A DNA stretch of 64,000 nucleotides from an uncultured Dorea sp. Its GTDB lineage: Bacteria; Bacillota; Clostridia; Lachnospirales; Lachnospiraceae. Below are positions 53,095 to 60,236 of the stretch, piece after piece. The notes beneath the pieces are model-generated. The model had not been told where the DNA came from and searched no databases. It worked only from the letters and a program-made list of their open reading frames with translations. Each line of letters starts with the position of its first letter. The stretch's first letter is position 1. Made by a program: the position numbers and the translations under genes. The stretch lies in contig CAJTVU010000007.1 in the NCBI GenBank assembly GCA_910580235.1, positions 1 through 64,000 of the forward strand, in the 5' to 3' direction.

Positions 53095-53673
53095 CTATAG
53101 TGGACTCTTCATCACCGCCCTTCCGGATTCCCAATCATGCTTCAGCCTCTCTAGCTGCCCCGGCGTAATAGTCTCGATGCCTTGATCCTTCGCCTCTGCT
53201 ACTGTCCCATCTATGAGCGCCGACATCTCCTTTGTATCGTAAGTATGGGAGCCTCTGTATATCTTGTAGAAAAGGAGCTCCTTGCCGTCCTCTTCCCTGC
53301 TCCCGATGCATCGGCAGTGCAAAGCCTCCTGTTCCAGCATCCATTCTACTGGCACGTTCGCCTTCATCACCGCCTCGCTCCCATCAGCCAAGAGCTCTGG
53401 CTGGCCATACCTCCCGATCAGGATGTTCTTGCACCGCGCCTTAGATATGGCCATCTCATCCGCTATCTTCCCTACCAGCACATGAAAATAAGCATTCGCG
53501 TCAATAGATCTCTTCCTTCTGAACTTCTTCACCGTGATCACCAGCTTCTCACAGTCCTTCAGCGCTTCGAATGTCTCCCTTGCCTCTTCGTTGATGCAGA
53601 ATACGGCTTTCTGCGTGCCTGTAATGATATCTGTCAGTAGGCTGTCGAACCTTCCCGTAAACTCTGCCATCAT
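53095..53673 (-). CDS. Recombination-associated protein (NinB-like)
   Basis: 192-aa protein with VKKFRRKRSIDANAYFHVL, the NinB-type motif, and a C-terminal HTYDTKEMSALIDGTVAEA. Starts at the first of two ATGs, overlapping the annealing-protein stop (ATGATGA overlap). Probably binds single-stranded DNA in recombination. Confidence 0.6.
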   Translation of the reverse strand: MMAEFTGRFDSLLTDIITGTQKAVFCINEEARETFEALKDCEKLVITVKKFRRKRSIDANAYFHVLVGKIADEMAISKARCKNILIGRYGQPELLADGSEAVMKANVPVEWMLEQEALHCRCIGSREEDGKELLFYKIYRGSHTYDTKEMSALIDGTVAEAKDQGIETITPGQLERLKHDWESGRAVMKSPL

Positions 53674-54320
53674 TTGCCCCTCTGCCCTTTGCTTGGGCAC
53701 TTCCTGAGCATCGCTATGGCATTGCCCAGGAAATCTTCAGCCATGTCCTCCACCTTATCCGCTCCCGCCTCTTTTAAGAAGTAAGAGCAGGATTTCCCTG
53801 TCCGCTTGATCTCTGCCTTGAACTCGATCAGGAGCTGTCCTTTATCTACTGGATCACATCCATTTTGCCCTGTCTCGCTCTGCGAAGGATGGGAATGGTA
53901 TTTGGTAGTGTCCCTATCCCAGTAGACATCAGCGCCTATCCCAAGCTGCTTACAGGCAACGGATATCGCATCCGTCGTAGCCATCTTGTAGCATTCATCA
54001 GAGACATACGGCCCGCTCCTCTGCATCTCAACGAACATGCTGCCGCCTGTCCCTTGGATCGGCATCGACCACTCCTCGCCTACCCTTACATAGAGCTCTA
54101 TCTTTACGAATGCCGCGACAGATCCCTCATACCGCTCCATCCATTCCTTGACGGACTTGTAATACCAGCCTATCCCGCATGGGCCGAACATCGATGTCAG
54201 CGTCTTTATCCTCCACACAGGGTTGATGTCTGTCTTGCCATTCATCCGCCCTCCTTGTATCGGCCTCTTCGCCGTCTCTGGGACAGCGCGTCCTAGATTG
54301 TAATAATAGAGGTTGTCCAT
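53670..54320 (-). CDS. Rad52/Sak3-like single-strand annealing protein
   Basis: 216-aa recombinase: VWRIKTLTSMFGPCGIGWYYK, KIELYVRVGEEWSMPIQGTG and DECYKMATTDAISVACKQLG are the core of the phage Rad52-like (Sak3) family. The C-terminal extension is short and basic. Start ATG overlaps the DUF1351 stop (TGATG). Works with the NinB-like and RusA proteins in phage recombination. Confidence 0.82.
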   Translation of the reverse strand: MDNLYYYNLGRAVPETAKRPIQGGRMNGKTDINPVWRIKTLTSMFGPCGIGWYYKSVKEWMERYEGSVAAFVKIELYVRVGEEWSMPIQGTGGSMFVEMQRSGPYVSDECYKMATTDAISVACKQLGIGADVYWDRDTTKYHSHPSQSETGQNGCDPVDKGQLLIEFKAEIKRTGKSCSYFLKEAGADKVEDMAEDFLGNAIAMLRKCPSKGQRGK

Positions 54321-55285
54321 CAGCGCGCCTCCCACTCGATCCCGACGCTATCCATGTAAATCTCCAGCTTCTCTTTCGCATCCGGGGAGAGATATATGCC
54401 ATACTCGTAAAGCTCTACAGCAGCATCCATGTCAGGGATCATGCTGGCGATCGCTTCCTGCACTGCCTCCTCTCTTTCCTTCTCGATCGCGGCTGCTCTC
54501 TCTTCTTCTGCCCTTCGCAGCGCTTCTTGTCTCTCCTGCTCTGCTCGCTGCTCCTCTAATATCCGCTCCCGCTCTTCCCGGCGGGCGCGCTCTATCTCTG
54601 CCTGCCTCTCCCTCTCAAGCCTTCGGGCATTCTCTTCTTCCTGCCTTCTCAAGATCTCTGCCTTCTGCTTCTCGTAATCGCTCATGAGCTTCATCGCTGC
54701 GGCAAGGCTCCTATCCGCCATGTACAGGCTTAAGGCACGCCCCTCAGCCTCAGACCCCATAGAGCGGATCGCCAAGATATCCGTCCTCGTCCTCTGCACA
54801 TGCCCTTCCAACTCTTGCCGGACGCTCTTTATCGTAGTGGTCGCATTCGTCCACTTATCGCTATAGATGCACTCCAGCGGGATATAGTCCTGAAGCTCTT
54901 CCGGGACGATCTCCTCATAGATCTCGCATATCGCCGCCTTGCGCTCCTTTACCCTCCTGTCCTCGATCTCCTTCACCTGGCTGTCTATGGACGTGATCGT
55001 TCCATCTATGATGGCGATCAGGCTCTTTACTTCTGCCTCGAACGCTCTATATGGCATCATATGCACATTCATCACTTCTATCTTGCGCTCATTCACCCGC
55101 TTCTTGAACCTCCGAAGATCCGCCAGGTCTTTTTTTGCTTCCTTCTTATCATCTTCCGTAAAGGCCTGCTGGCTATATTTCTGGATGTATTCGTCGGCTT
55201 TGGCGGCCAATTGCTCCTTCAGCCCTTCACAGTTAAAGGCTATCGCTCCCTGCTGTTGTTCCACTTTAAACTGCAAATCGCTCAT
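54320..55285 (-). CDS. DUF1351 family phage protein
   Basis: 321-aa protein: FNCEGLKEQLAAKADEYIQKY start of the family, then a very long Glu/Arg coiled coil (residues 205-285). Usually next to the annealing protein gene in phages; probably helps recombination. GGAGG nine bases upstream. Confidence 0.85.
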   Translation of the reverse strand: MSDLQFKVEQQQGAIAFNCEGLKEQLAAKADEYIQKYSQQAFTEDDKKEAKKDLADLRRFKKRVNERKIEVMNVHMMPYRAFEAEVKSLIAIIDGTITSIDSQVKEIEDRRVKERKAAICEIYEEIVPEELQDYIPLECIYSDKWTNATTTIKSVRQELEGHVQRTRTDILAIRSMGSEAEGRALSLYMADRSLAAAMKLMSDYEKQKAEILRRQEEENARRLERERQAEIERARREERERILEEQRAEQERQEALRRAEEERAAAIEKEREEAVQEAIASMIPDMDAAVELYEYGIYLSPDAKEKLEIYMDSVGIEWEAR

Positions 55286-55436
55286 CCCTCTCGTCCTCCA
55301 CCCCTTCTATATATCCTATGATATTCCTGTAATTCCTTTTGCTTATGCCCCGCCTTATCGCCCGCTCCGCTTCGCACTCGCAATGCTCCCCCGGATCCAG
55401 GTTGGCCCCACAATATGGGCATTCGTTATAGTACAT
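55266..55436 (-). CDS. Small zinc-ribbon-like protein
   Basis: 56-aa protein starting MYYNECPYCGANLDPGEHC with two CxxC-like pairs (ECPYCG, HCECEAE). GGAGGG seven bases upstream; overlaps the next gene by 20 bp. No family name. Confidence 0.6.
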   Translation of the reverse strand: MYYNECPYCGANLDPGEHCECEAERAIRRGISKRNYRNIIGYIEGVEDERDERFAV

Positions 55437-55500
55437 CGTTCTCCCTCCTTGCAATGCGGTAAGTGTAGCCCTTTTTATCTACCTTTACCGCTCTTATCTT

Positions 55501-55755
55501 TTAGACAACATCTTCGTAGCATTGTAAGCATTTCGCGCACATCGGCCCTTCAGACGTATATGTCACATCGTCTTCCCATAATGGCGTATCGCATTCGGCG
55601 CAAAAAGCGACCGGATCCGGCTCTTCTGGCTGAGCCGTCTTCCAATCATCATAGCCCGGTATTAGTTCCACTTGCCTTCTCCTCCCTTCTCTGTTATAAT
55701 CTAACTGTCTGATTACCTGAGCGCCTGGAGGTTGCCGCCTCCTATGGGCGCTCAT
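55501..55755 (-). CDS. Small zinc-finger protein
   Basis: 84-aa protein with CAECDTPLWEDD and CAKCLQCYEDV at its C-terminus, a LIM/treble-clef-like cysteine set, and a basic N-terminus (MSAHRRRQPPG). The basic start may be a different frame's start; the GTG/ATG at 55755 is kept because the family is unknown. Confidence 0.5.
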   Translation of the reverse strand: MSAHRRRQPPGAQVIRQLDYNREGRRRQVELIPGYDDWKTAQPEEPDPVAFCAECDTPLWEDDVTYTSEGPMCAKCLQCYEDVV

Positions 55756-55979
55756 CTCTTTATCTCCCTAACCACTTCAAGGATCATCTCTGAGCCTGTG
55801 CGGCCATCTACGTCTACAGCCCTGATCACCCCGCTCGCATACATCGCATAGACCATGCCTCTGCCTGCTGAGTACTCCAGGGACACTACATCATAGAGAT
55901 CGCTCGTCATACGCAGAGCCTCTACCAGCTTGTCCAGCATCTTCTGCACCTGCTGCTTGTCCTCTCCCACTTGCTCCAC
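55752..55979 (-). CDS. Hypothetical phage protein
   Basis: 75-aa protein (GTG start, GAAGAAGG upstream; a GTG three codons in is better spaced). Small alpha/beta, VRALR-like VEALRMTSDLYDVVSLEY. Overlaps the next gene by 4 bp. Confidence 0.5.
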   Translation of the reverse strand: MEQVGEDKQQVQKMLDKLVEALRMTSDLYDVVSLEYSAGRGMVYAMYASGVIRAVDVDGRTGSEMILEVVREIKR

Positions 55980-55998
55980 CTCCCTTCTTCCTGCATCG

Positions 55999-56175
55999 CT
56001 AATAGGTTATGCAGATGCTCTTGCATCCCCAATATCTCGCTTGCCTTACTGCTAAGGATAGCGGGCTGTCTTCGGATCCAGAGATCCATTCCCCGCAGCA
56101 GCCTAAGTGGCTCCCGTCCTTATCGTAGTACTCGATAGCCCAATCCAACCCTTTCTTAAAGATTTTCGCTGCCAT
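55999..56175 (-). CDS. Hypothetical phage protein
   Basis: 58-aa protein starting MAAKIFKKGLDWAIEYYDKD with GGAAGGA upstream. The longer frame to 56217 overlaps the previous gene. No family. Confidence 0.5.
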   Translation of the reverse strand: MAAKIFKKGLDWAIEYYDKDGSHLGCCGEWISGSEDSPLSLAVRQARYWGCKSICITY

Positions 56176-56209
56176 ATCTTCCTTCCTTTCTCCCACCCAT
56201 ACCATCTTC

Positions 56210-56488
56210 TTATACAAAAACGTTCTTCATGGCTGTCTTTTCAAAGTAAGAGCAGGATTCGTCTTCGCGTACCCGCCTTTTAATTCTTGCCCCGGCCTTG
56301 CAGTGCCCGCAGTAAAGTGGATGGTACATATTGCCTGTCCTGCTGTAATGCTGCACAAAGTTCTTGCAATCACGGCAGCGATACGGTTTATCACCGCTGT
56401 CCTCCCCTAGCTTGTCTTCTAGCAGCTTTACTCTTGCCTTTAGCGCCTCGTTCTCATGCTCCATGTCGCAGACTTCCTGGTATAGCAT
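56210..56488 (-). CDS. Small coiled-coil zinc-ribbon protein
   Basis: 92-aa protein: a coiled coil (CDMEHENEALKARVKLLEDKL) then YRCRDCKNFVQHYSRTG...YCGHCKAGARIKRR with two CxxC pairs. AAAGGAGG upstream. Occurs in early operons of Firmicutes phages. Confidence 0.65.
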   Translation of the reverse strand: MLYQEVCDMEHENEALKARVKLLEDKLGEDSGDKPYRCRDCKNFVQHYSRTGNMYHPLYCGHCKAGARIKRRVREDESCSYFEKTAMKNVFV

Positions 56489-56604
56489 TGTCTTTCCTCC
56501 TTTTAGTTATTTTTTGTTACTATATTGTTATTATAGTAACACTAGATATTTTTGTCAATGTATTTTAGTATTATATCATTACTAAATTAGTGGAGGTTAT
56601 TGTT

Positions 56605-56808
56605 ATGCCGAAAGTTGCAACCCAAATCCGTTTAGATGAAGTTACCCATGCCAAACTTAAATGCATTGCCGAAAAAGAACTCCGCTCTCTTAATGCTGAA
56701 ATGGAGTATCTTATTCTAAAAGGCATTGAAGCTTATGAAGAACAATATGGGCTCATCGATGCTCACTCTCTATTGGAATTGGAAAAAATTGATGAGATGC
56801 TTCCCTGA
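56605..56808 (+). CDS. RHH (Arc-like) protein, plus strand
   Basis: 67-aa protein starting MPKVATQIRLDEVTHAKLK, ribbon strand then two helices. GGAGG seven bases upstream. A palindrome ACTAA-A-TTAGT (56580-56590) precedes it. Its 3' end overlaps a convergent RHH gene (56753-56941) by 56 bp. Confidence 0.7.
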   Translation: MPKVATQIRLDEVTHAKLKCIAEKELRSLNAEMEYLILKGIEAYEEQYGLIDAHSLLELEKIDEMLP

Positions 56809-56941
56809 CCTTCATTCCCATCCACGCCAATTCAATCAGATGTGAGTTAAACGACACTCCTAGCTCGTCCGCCTCTTTTTTAATTTTTTTATGCATTTCT
56901 TCTGACATTCTTACTTGTGTACAAAAAACTGCTTGTCTCAT
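56753..56941 (-). CDS. RHH (Arc-like) protein, minus strand
   Basis: 62-aa protein: MRQAVFCTQVRMSEEMHKK with the ribbon strand QVRMSEEM and helix-turn-helix IKKEADELGVSFNSHLIELA. AAAGGGGTG upstream. First gene of the minus-strand early operon and convergent with 56605-56808; the pair overlap end to end. Confidence 0.7.
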   Translation of the reverse strand: MRQAVFCTQVRMSEEMHKKIKKEADELGVSFNSHLIELAWMGMKVREASHQFFPIPIESEHR

Positions 56942-56958
56942 ATTTCGTCACCCCTTTC

Positions 56959-57006
56959 TGTGTCATGCCCGCGTTCTGGCGGGCTTCTTTTAGGTTCCTA
57001 CGCATA
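56959..57006. repeat. 48-bp direct repeat, left copy
   Basis: Identical to 57485-57532. The copy holds the first 16 codons of the XRE gene at 57311-57532 but then joins unrelated sequence. Confidence 0.95.
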
Positions 57007-57050
57007 ATATATACCTCCTAAATTTCTCTTTCTTCCCTCCTTTTATGTAT

Positions 57051-57122
57051 GCTCGTTTTGAACGCGCTCATATTGAGCGTTTATTATATTGATATAATAG
57101 CGTACAATTTGAGCATAGTCAA
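57051..57122. promoter_or_regulatory. Divergent switch 1: operators and early promoter
   Basis: Three related sites: GCTCGTTTTGAAC (57051-57063), the perfect palindrome CGCTCA-TAT-TGAGCG (57065-57079) and GTACAATTTGAGC (57102-57114). The minus promoter is TTGACT (57117-57122), 17-bp spacer, TATTAT (57094-57099), with the third site inside its spacer. A TATAAT (57093-57098) serves the plus gene. Confidence 0.7.
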
Positions 57123-57144
57123 GTATTTTTTATAGGAGGTTATC

Positions 57145-57381
57145 ATGTTTGGAAAACGTTTGCGTGCTATGCGTATGAAACGCAACTTCACTCAACCACA
57201 ATTAGCCGGCTTAATTGATGTAGCCCTGCGAACATATCAAGGATATGAAGGTGGTACACGCTCTCCTTCTTTCGACACTCTTGTAAGGCTTGCCGATATT
57301 TTAGATGTTTCTATCGACTATCTTTTCGGACGTGACGATTGGTTGAAATCTCACGCAATATCCGTTGATGAATACCAGTAA
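57145..57381 (+). CDS. Small XRE regulator (plus strand)
   Basis: 78-aa repressor-like protein starting MFGKRLRAMRMKRNFTQPQL, HTH LIDVALRTYQGYEGGTRSPSF and the FDTLVRLADILDVSIDYLFGR end. GGAGG seven bases upstream. Likely binds the three operators before it and opposes the early minus promoter. Confidence 0.85.
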   Translation: MFGKRLRAMRMKRNFTQPQLAGLIDVALRTYQGYEGGTRSPSFDTLVRLADILDVSIDYLFGRDDWLKSHAISVDEYQ

Positions 57382-57532
57382 TATCTTCCAAGGTGTCCCA
57401 AATAGTAAAGTCTCCCGTCTTGTCTCCCGCTTCTATGCTTTGATAATATCGTATACAAATCCCCAGCCTGTCGGCCATCTGCTGCTGTGTCATGCCCGCG
57501 TTCTGGCGGGCTTCTTTTAGGTTCCTACGCAT
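57311..57532 (-). CDS. Small XRE regulator (minus strand)
   Basis: 73-aa Cro-like HTH starting MRRNLKEARQNAGMTQQQM, with IRYYQSIEAGDKTGDFTIWDTLEDITGI. Its first 48 bp are in the direct repeat. Convergent with the plus XRE gene (71-bp overlap), an odd arrangement that suggests one of them was brought in later. Confidence 0.75.
   Translation of the reverse strand: MRRNLKEARQNAGMTQQQMADRLGICIRYYQSIEAGDKTGDFTIWDTLEDITGIHQRILREISTNRHVRKDSR
57485..57532. repeat. 48-bp direct repeat, right copy
   Basis: Same 48 bp as 56959-57006; 526 bp apart start to start. It covers the start of the XRE gene 57311-57532. Confidence 0.95.
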
Positions 57533-57546
57533 GGCTTATCCCCCTC

Positions 57547-57696
57547 TCACATGTACTCACACACCAGCCAGCCATAGAGCATGAGGCCTCCCACGACACA
57601 CACTGCCAAGAATACGGCTATGCGTATGATCCATTTCAGGGCAGCCTCCTCCAGCCTCCTCATGGCCTTCCTTGTCCTGATCTTCTTCATCTTCAT
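57547..57696 (-). CDS. Small membrane protein
   Basis: 49-aa protein: MKMKKIRTRKAMRRLEEAAL then a helix (WIIRIAVFLAVCVVGGLMLY). AGGCAGGTG upstream. Type of early-operon membrane peptide with unknown role. Confidence 0.55.
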   Translation of the reverse strand: MKMKKIRTRKAMRRLEEAALKWIIRIAVFLAVCVVGGLMLYGWLVCEYM

Positions 57697-57728
57697 CACC
57701 TGCCTCGTCGGGTTACTTTAACCCTCTA

Positions 57729-57992
57729 TCACTTCACTCCTTCTGTTTCGAATACCCTAAGCGGCCGCTTTTCTTCTAATGCTTGAGATATCTCCTCCAG
57801 CGAGACACCAAACTGCTCAGACAACTTTTTAGGACTTATTTCGTATGTGCAATTGCCACTTTTCCTTTTTGGAGGAATAACGCTTCCGATGTTCCAATAT
57901 CCTTCTCTTATCCTTTCGGCCACTCTACGTGATCCACACCCAAGAAGCATCGCCGCCTGGCTAGCATTTAAGGTCGCATACACGTTAATCAC
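57729..57992 (-). CDS. HTH domain protein (excisionase/MerR-like)
   Basis: 87-aa protein starting MINVYATLNASQAAMLLGC with winged-helix features (SRRVAERIREGYW, SPKKLSEQFGVSLEEISQ). Could be a regulator or excisionase; it is not beside the integrase. Confidence 0.6.
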   Translation of the reverse strand: MINVYATLNASQAAMLLGCGSRRVAERIREGYWNIGSVIPPKRKSGNCTYEISPKKLSEQFGVSLEEISQALEEKRPLRVFETEGVK

Positions 57993-58001
57993 CTCCCTTC
58001 C

Positions 58002-58151
58002 CTACTTATCCTCCCAGACCCTGTACTCCCCTTTCTCGCTTGCCCTTAGTGCTCTAGCGATCCTCTCAGCCCATATCTTTATGCCTGCCTCCGCGACCGT
58101 GAACCATATCTCTGGCTCACAAGTGCTCCTCCTCTGGATCTCGTACCTCAT
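58002..58151 (-). CDS. Small hypothetical protein
   Basis: 49-aa protein starting MRYEIQRRSTCEPEIWFTV; GGGAGGG upstream and ending EYRVWEDK. No family. Confidence 0.5.
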   Translation of the reverse strand: MRYEIQRRSTCEPEIWFTVAEAGIKIWAERIARALRASEKGEYRVWEDK

Positions 58152-58173
58152 GGCTCCCTCCCTGTCTTCTTAC

Positions 58174-58455
58174 CTACGAAGATTCTTTTCCAATACCTAA
58201 CGGGGCAGTAGCCTCAAGCCTTTTATCGCAGGTAAGCATGAGATTGTATCTCCCTTCATTAAATTGAAGGAGAAATTCGGTCACGTTGCTTACCTGCATC
58301 TCGTTTATCAGCATCACCCCTCCCACTACGTCAAGGAAGAAGGAGGTTAGCTCGGTCGATTCCCCGTCCCTATTCCTTACCCTGACCGGGAAACCACACT
58401 GACGGCAAAACCTATCATCCGTTCCTGTTATACTTCCACATCTTGGGCATTCCAA
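58174..58455 (-). CDS. Zinc-ribbon protein
   Basis: 93-aa protein with an N-terminal zinc ribbon (MECPRCGSITGTDDRFCRQCG) and a compact C-terminal domain. Last of the early-region small genes before the plus-strand 42-aa gene. Function unknown. Confidence 0.65.
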   Translation of the reverse strand: MECPRCGSITGTDDRFCRQCGFPVRVRNRDGESTELTSFFLDVVGGVMLINEMQVSNVTEFLLQFNEGRYNLMLTCDKRLEATAPLGIGKESS

Positions 58456-58537
58456 AACTTACATCACCTCCCTTATCCTGCTTCCGTCTTGGTTTCTGTT
58501 TCTCGCAAAAACATAAAATTTCACAATATATAGCAGA

Positions 58538-58623
58538 GAACATTTGTTTCTTATACTTTATTTAGTATTTTTATATTGACATACTAATATTTTAGTAGTA
58601 TCATTCCATTAGAACAATTGTTT
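58538..58623 (+). promoter_or_regulatory. Promoter with LexA-like boxes and a dyad
   Basis: TTGACA (58576-58581), 17-bp spacer, TATCAT (58599-58604). The spacer starts with the dyad TACTAA-TATT-TTAGTA (58582-58597). LexA-like boxes GAACATTTGTTT (58538-58549) and GAACAATTGTTT (58612-58623), the second at the start site, flank it. Confidence 0.6.
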
Positions 58624-58651
58624 GAATCTTTAATAGAAAGGTGGTGACTTG

Positions 58652-58780
58652 ATGGCACGTCGTATTACAATACGCTCTACAGCCAGGCCTTCCAGTAATG
58701 GTAAAAGCGTTCATGTCCGTACATCTATTAGTAATGGGCACAGTACTCGTACTACCAGTAAAACAATTCGAGTAAAATAA
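58652..58780 (+). CDS. 42-aa highly basic peptide
   Basis: Starts MARRITIRSTARPSSNGKS and continues rich in Arg, Lys, Ser and Thr, ending TTSKTIRVK; nearly no acidic residue. AGGTGG upstream. Driven by the LexA-flanked promoter and ended by a terminator (58790-58823). Likely binds nucleic acid; unknown. Confidence 0.6.
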   Translation: MARRITIRSTARPSSNGKSVHVRTSISNGHSTRTTSKTIRVK

Positions 58781-58789
58781 TTAGTGAGG

Positions 58790-58823
58790 GGCTATTCTAT
58801 TTCGCGGATAGGATAGCCTTTTT
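58790..58823 (+). terminator. Terminator of the basic peptide gene
   Basis: GGCTATTCTAT pairs with ATAGGATAGCC (one wobble), then TTTTT. Confidence 0.75.
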
Positions 58824-58841
58824 ACCTCCCTTCTCTCTTCT

Positions 58842-59063
58842 CTACAAGACAATCGTATAGATGTCTCCAGATTCAACACTTAGTGCTTTTGCTAACTTTG
58901 GAATGTCGCAAGCCTTAATTAATTTCCTGCCGTTAAGCATATCGCTAAACTCTTGCGGACTATATCCAGCCTTCTTTGCTACATATGCTTTCTTTAGCCC
59001 TCTATCCTTTATTATCCTGGATATATTTTCAGCCGCTGGAGCATTGCATTCTGCAATCTGCAT
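58842..59063 (-). CDS. Small XRE-like HTH protein
   Basis: 73-aa HTH: RIIKDRGLKKAYVAKKAGYSPQEF and DIPKLAKALSVESGDIY. GGAGGGGGAG upstream. One of three minus-strand small HTH genes before the CI region. Confidence 0.72.
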   Translation of the reverse strand: MQIAECNAPAAENISRIIKDRGLKKAYVAKKAGYSPQEFSDMLNGRKLIKACDIPKLAKALSVESGDIYTIVL

Positions 59064-59135
59064 TCTCCCCCTCCCTTCGCGCTTCTGAGCCTTCTGCCAC
59101 TATGTCGATTTCCTTAATCTCGTTCTCTCCTATTT

Positions 59136-59357
59136 TCAATTTTCCACCCCCTGATGCTGTTCTGCGAAATCCATTGGGTCTACTCCCAGAAATCCGCATA
59201 CTCTTACTAACTCCTGCCCCTTTATTTCCCGATGTCTCGATTTGCTCATAAGGCTATCGTATAAAGCCGCATATGGAATATTCGTAAGGCGTGCCATTTT
59301 AGAAAGGCTTATCCCTCTGCTTTTAATAATTTCAGACAGCCATTTTTCAAGCGTCAA
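59136..59357 (-). CDS. Small XRE-like HTH protein
   Basis: 73-aa HTH: KSRGISLSKMARLTNIPYAALYDSL and VCGFLGVDPMDFAEQH. TTG start at 59357 with AGGTGG seven bases upstream. Confidence 0.7.
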   Translation of the reverse strand: MTLEKWLSEIIKSRGISLSKMARLTNIPYAALYDSLMSKSRHREIKGQELVRVCGFLGVDPMDFAEQHQGVEN

Positions 59358-59409
59358 TAAATCACCACCTTTTTACTACGCAAAAATAATTACATGATAT
59401 AGAAAAACA

Positions 59410-59419
59410 TTTTCGAAAA
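59410..59419. promoter_or_regulatory. CI-type operator TTTTCGAAAA
   Basis: Palindrome TTTTCGAAAA, also at 59767-59776 and as TTTTCGAAAT in the CI switch. It lies just before the HTH gene 59136-59357 start. Confidence 0.6.
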
Positions 59420-59453
59420 CATACTACATATTGTGTTTTTCTTAATATTTTTA

Positions 59454-59482
59454 TTGACTTTCTAAATACCGCATTGTAAAAT
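59454..59482 (+). promoter_or_regulatory. Promoter of the YjzC-like gene
   Basis: TTGACT (59454-59459), 17-bp spacer, TAAAAT (59477-59482). Confidence 0.7.
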
Positions 59483-59529
59483 ACAAATGGAACTGATAAC
59501 CATGCAATTTAATAGAGAGGAATCATAAT

Positions 59530-59697
59530 ATGGACAAAAATTTACACAAACCCGGTGAGGATAATCAGCCAAAAGGCGAATACCTGGAAGTTGGCCCTCG
59601 TGGCGGTGCTGTCCGCAATCCTCGCCAAGTTACCATTGATCCCGGCGACAGGCTCCCACCTACCCAAGAGGAAGGACACCGCTGGAAAAAGATTTAA
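59530..59697 (+). CDS. YjzC-like small protein
   Basis: 55-aa hydrophilic protein starting MDKNLHKPGEDNQPKGEYL and containing EVGPRGGAVRNPRQVTIDPG; pattern of the YjzC family (KPGxxxPxxGxYxEVGxxG). AGAGAGGAA upstream. Function unknown in all species. Terminator: AAAAGTCACTG (59703-59713) with CAGTGGCTTTT. Confidence 0.72.
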   Translation: MDKNLHKPGEDNQPKGEYLEVGPRGGAVRNPRQVTIDPGDRLPPTQEEGHRWKKI

Positions 59698-59702
59698 TTT
59701 CT

Positions 59703-59731
59703 AAAAGTCACTGTTACCAGCAGTGGCTTTT
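59703..59731 (+). terminator. Terminator of the YjzC-like gene
   Basis: AAAAGTCACTG pairs with CAGTGGCTTTT, then ATATTTC. The stretch to 59863 holds only the TTTTCGAAAA operator at 59767-59776. Confidence 0.75.
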
Positions 59732-59863
59732 ATATTTCAATCCTTTTCCTGCTGAAACAATAGCAGTTTTCGAAAAGGTTTAACTGCAACCATGATTCAG
59801 CATATCGCTTGCCATTTTCTGTATATTTTGTCAGATAATGTTTTACCACCTACCTCACCTCCC

Positions 59864-60082
59864 TTATACTGAAATCCCGCTTGGTTCTCTGGGACGTAAA
59901 AACTTATCCGTATTTACTCCCAACGCCCAACACACCATTTCATATTCCGGAAATGTGAACCTCCGATTCCCATTCAAGGCAAGATTGAGTTTCGGAAGTT
60001 CTATCCCTGTCTTTTTGCTAACGAATGTTTGAGATATTCCGTTTTCTTCCAGATATGCTTTAATCTTCAAACCAACTTCCAA
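59864..60082 (-). CDS. Cro-like HTH regulator of the CI switch
   Basis: 72-aa HTH starting MEVGLKIKAYLEENGISQTFVSKKTG; LPKLNLALNGNRRF is the recognition region. Divergent from the CI gene with 154 bp between them. GGAGG (ATG context ACCTCCAT on plus). Probably the lytic counterpart of CI. Confidence 0.8.
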   Translation of the reverse strand: MEVGLKIKAYLEENGISQTFVSKKTGIELPKLNLALNGNRRFTFPEYEMVCWALGVNTDKFLRPREPSGISV

Positions 60083-60097
60083 ATCTTATCACCTCCA

Positions 60098-60211
60098 TTT
60101 CGATTCATTCGAATTTATATTTATAATACACCGGTATTTTCGAAATGTCAATATAAATTTTCGATAGTTTCGAATATTTTCATTTACAAAATCGAAATAT
60201 TGTGTTATGAT
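60098..60211. promoter_or_regulatory. CI/Cro-like divergent switch
   Basis: Minus promoter TTGACA (60146-60151), 17-bp spacer, TATTAT (60123-60128); its spacer holds TTTTCGAAAT (60137-60146). Plus promoter TTTACA (60183-60188), 17-bp spacer, TATGAT (60206-60211). TTCGA-type half sites recur at 60098-60103, about 60107, 60137, 60158, 60167 and 60192. Confidence 0.8.
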
Positions 60212-60236
60212 TCAAAATGAAAGGTGGTGAAATATT

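Noticed and set aside
59026..59142. 37-codon frame overlapping the HTH stop (ATTGA)
   Set aside because: TTG start, overlaps the next HTH gene, no support beyond coupling.
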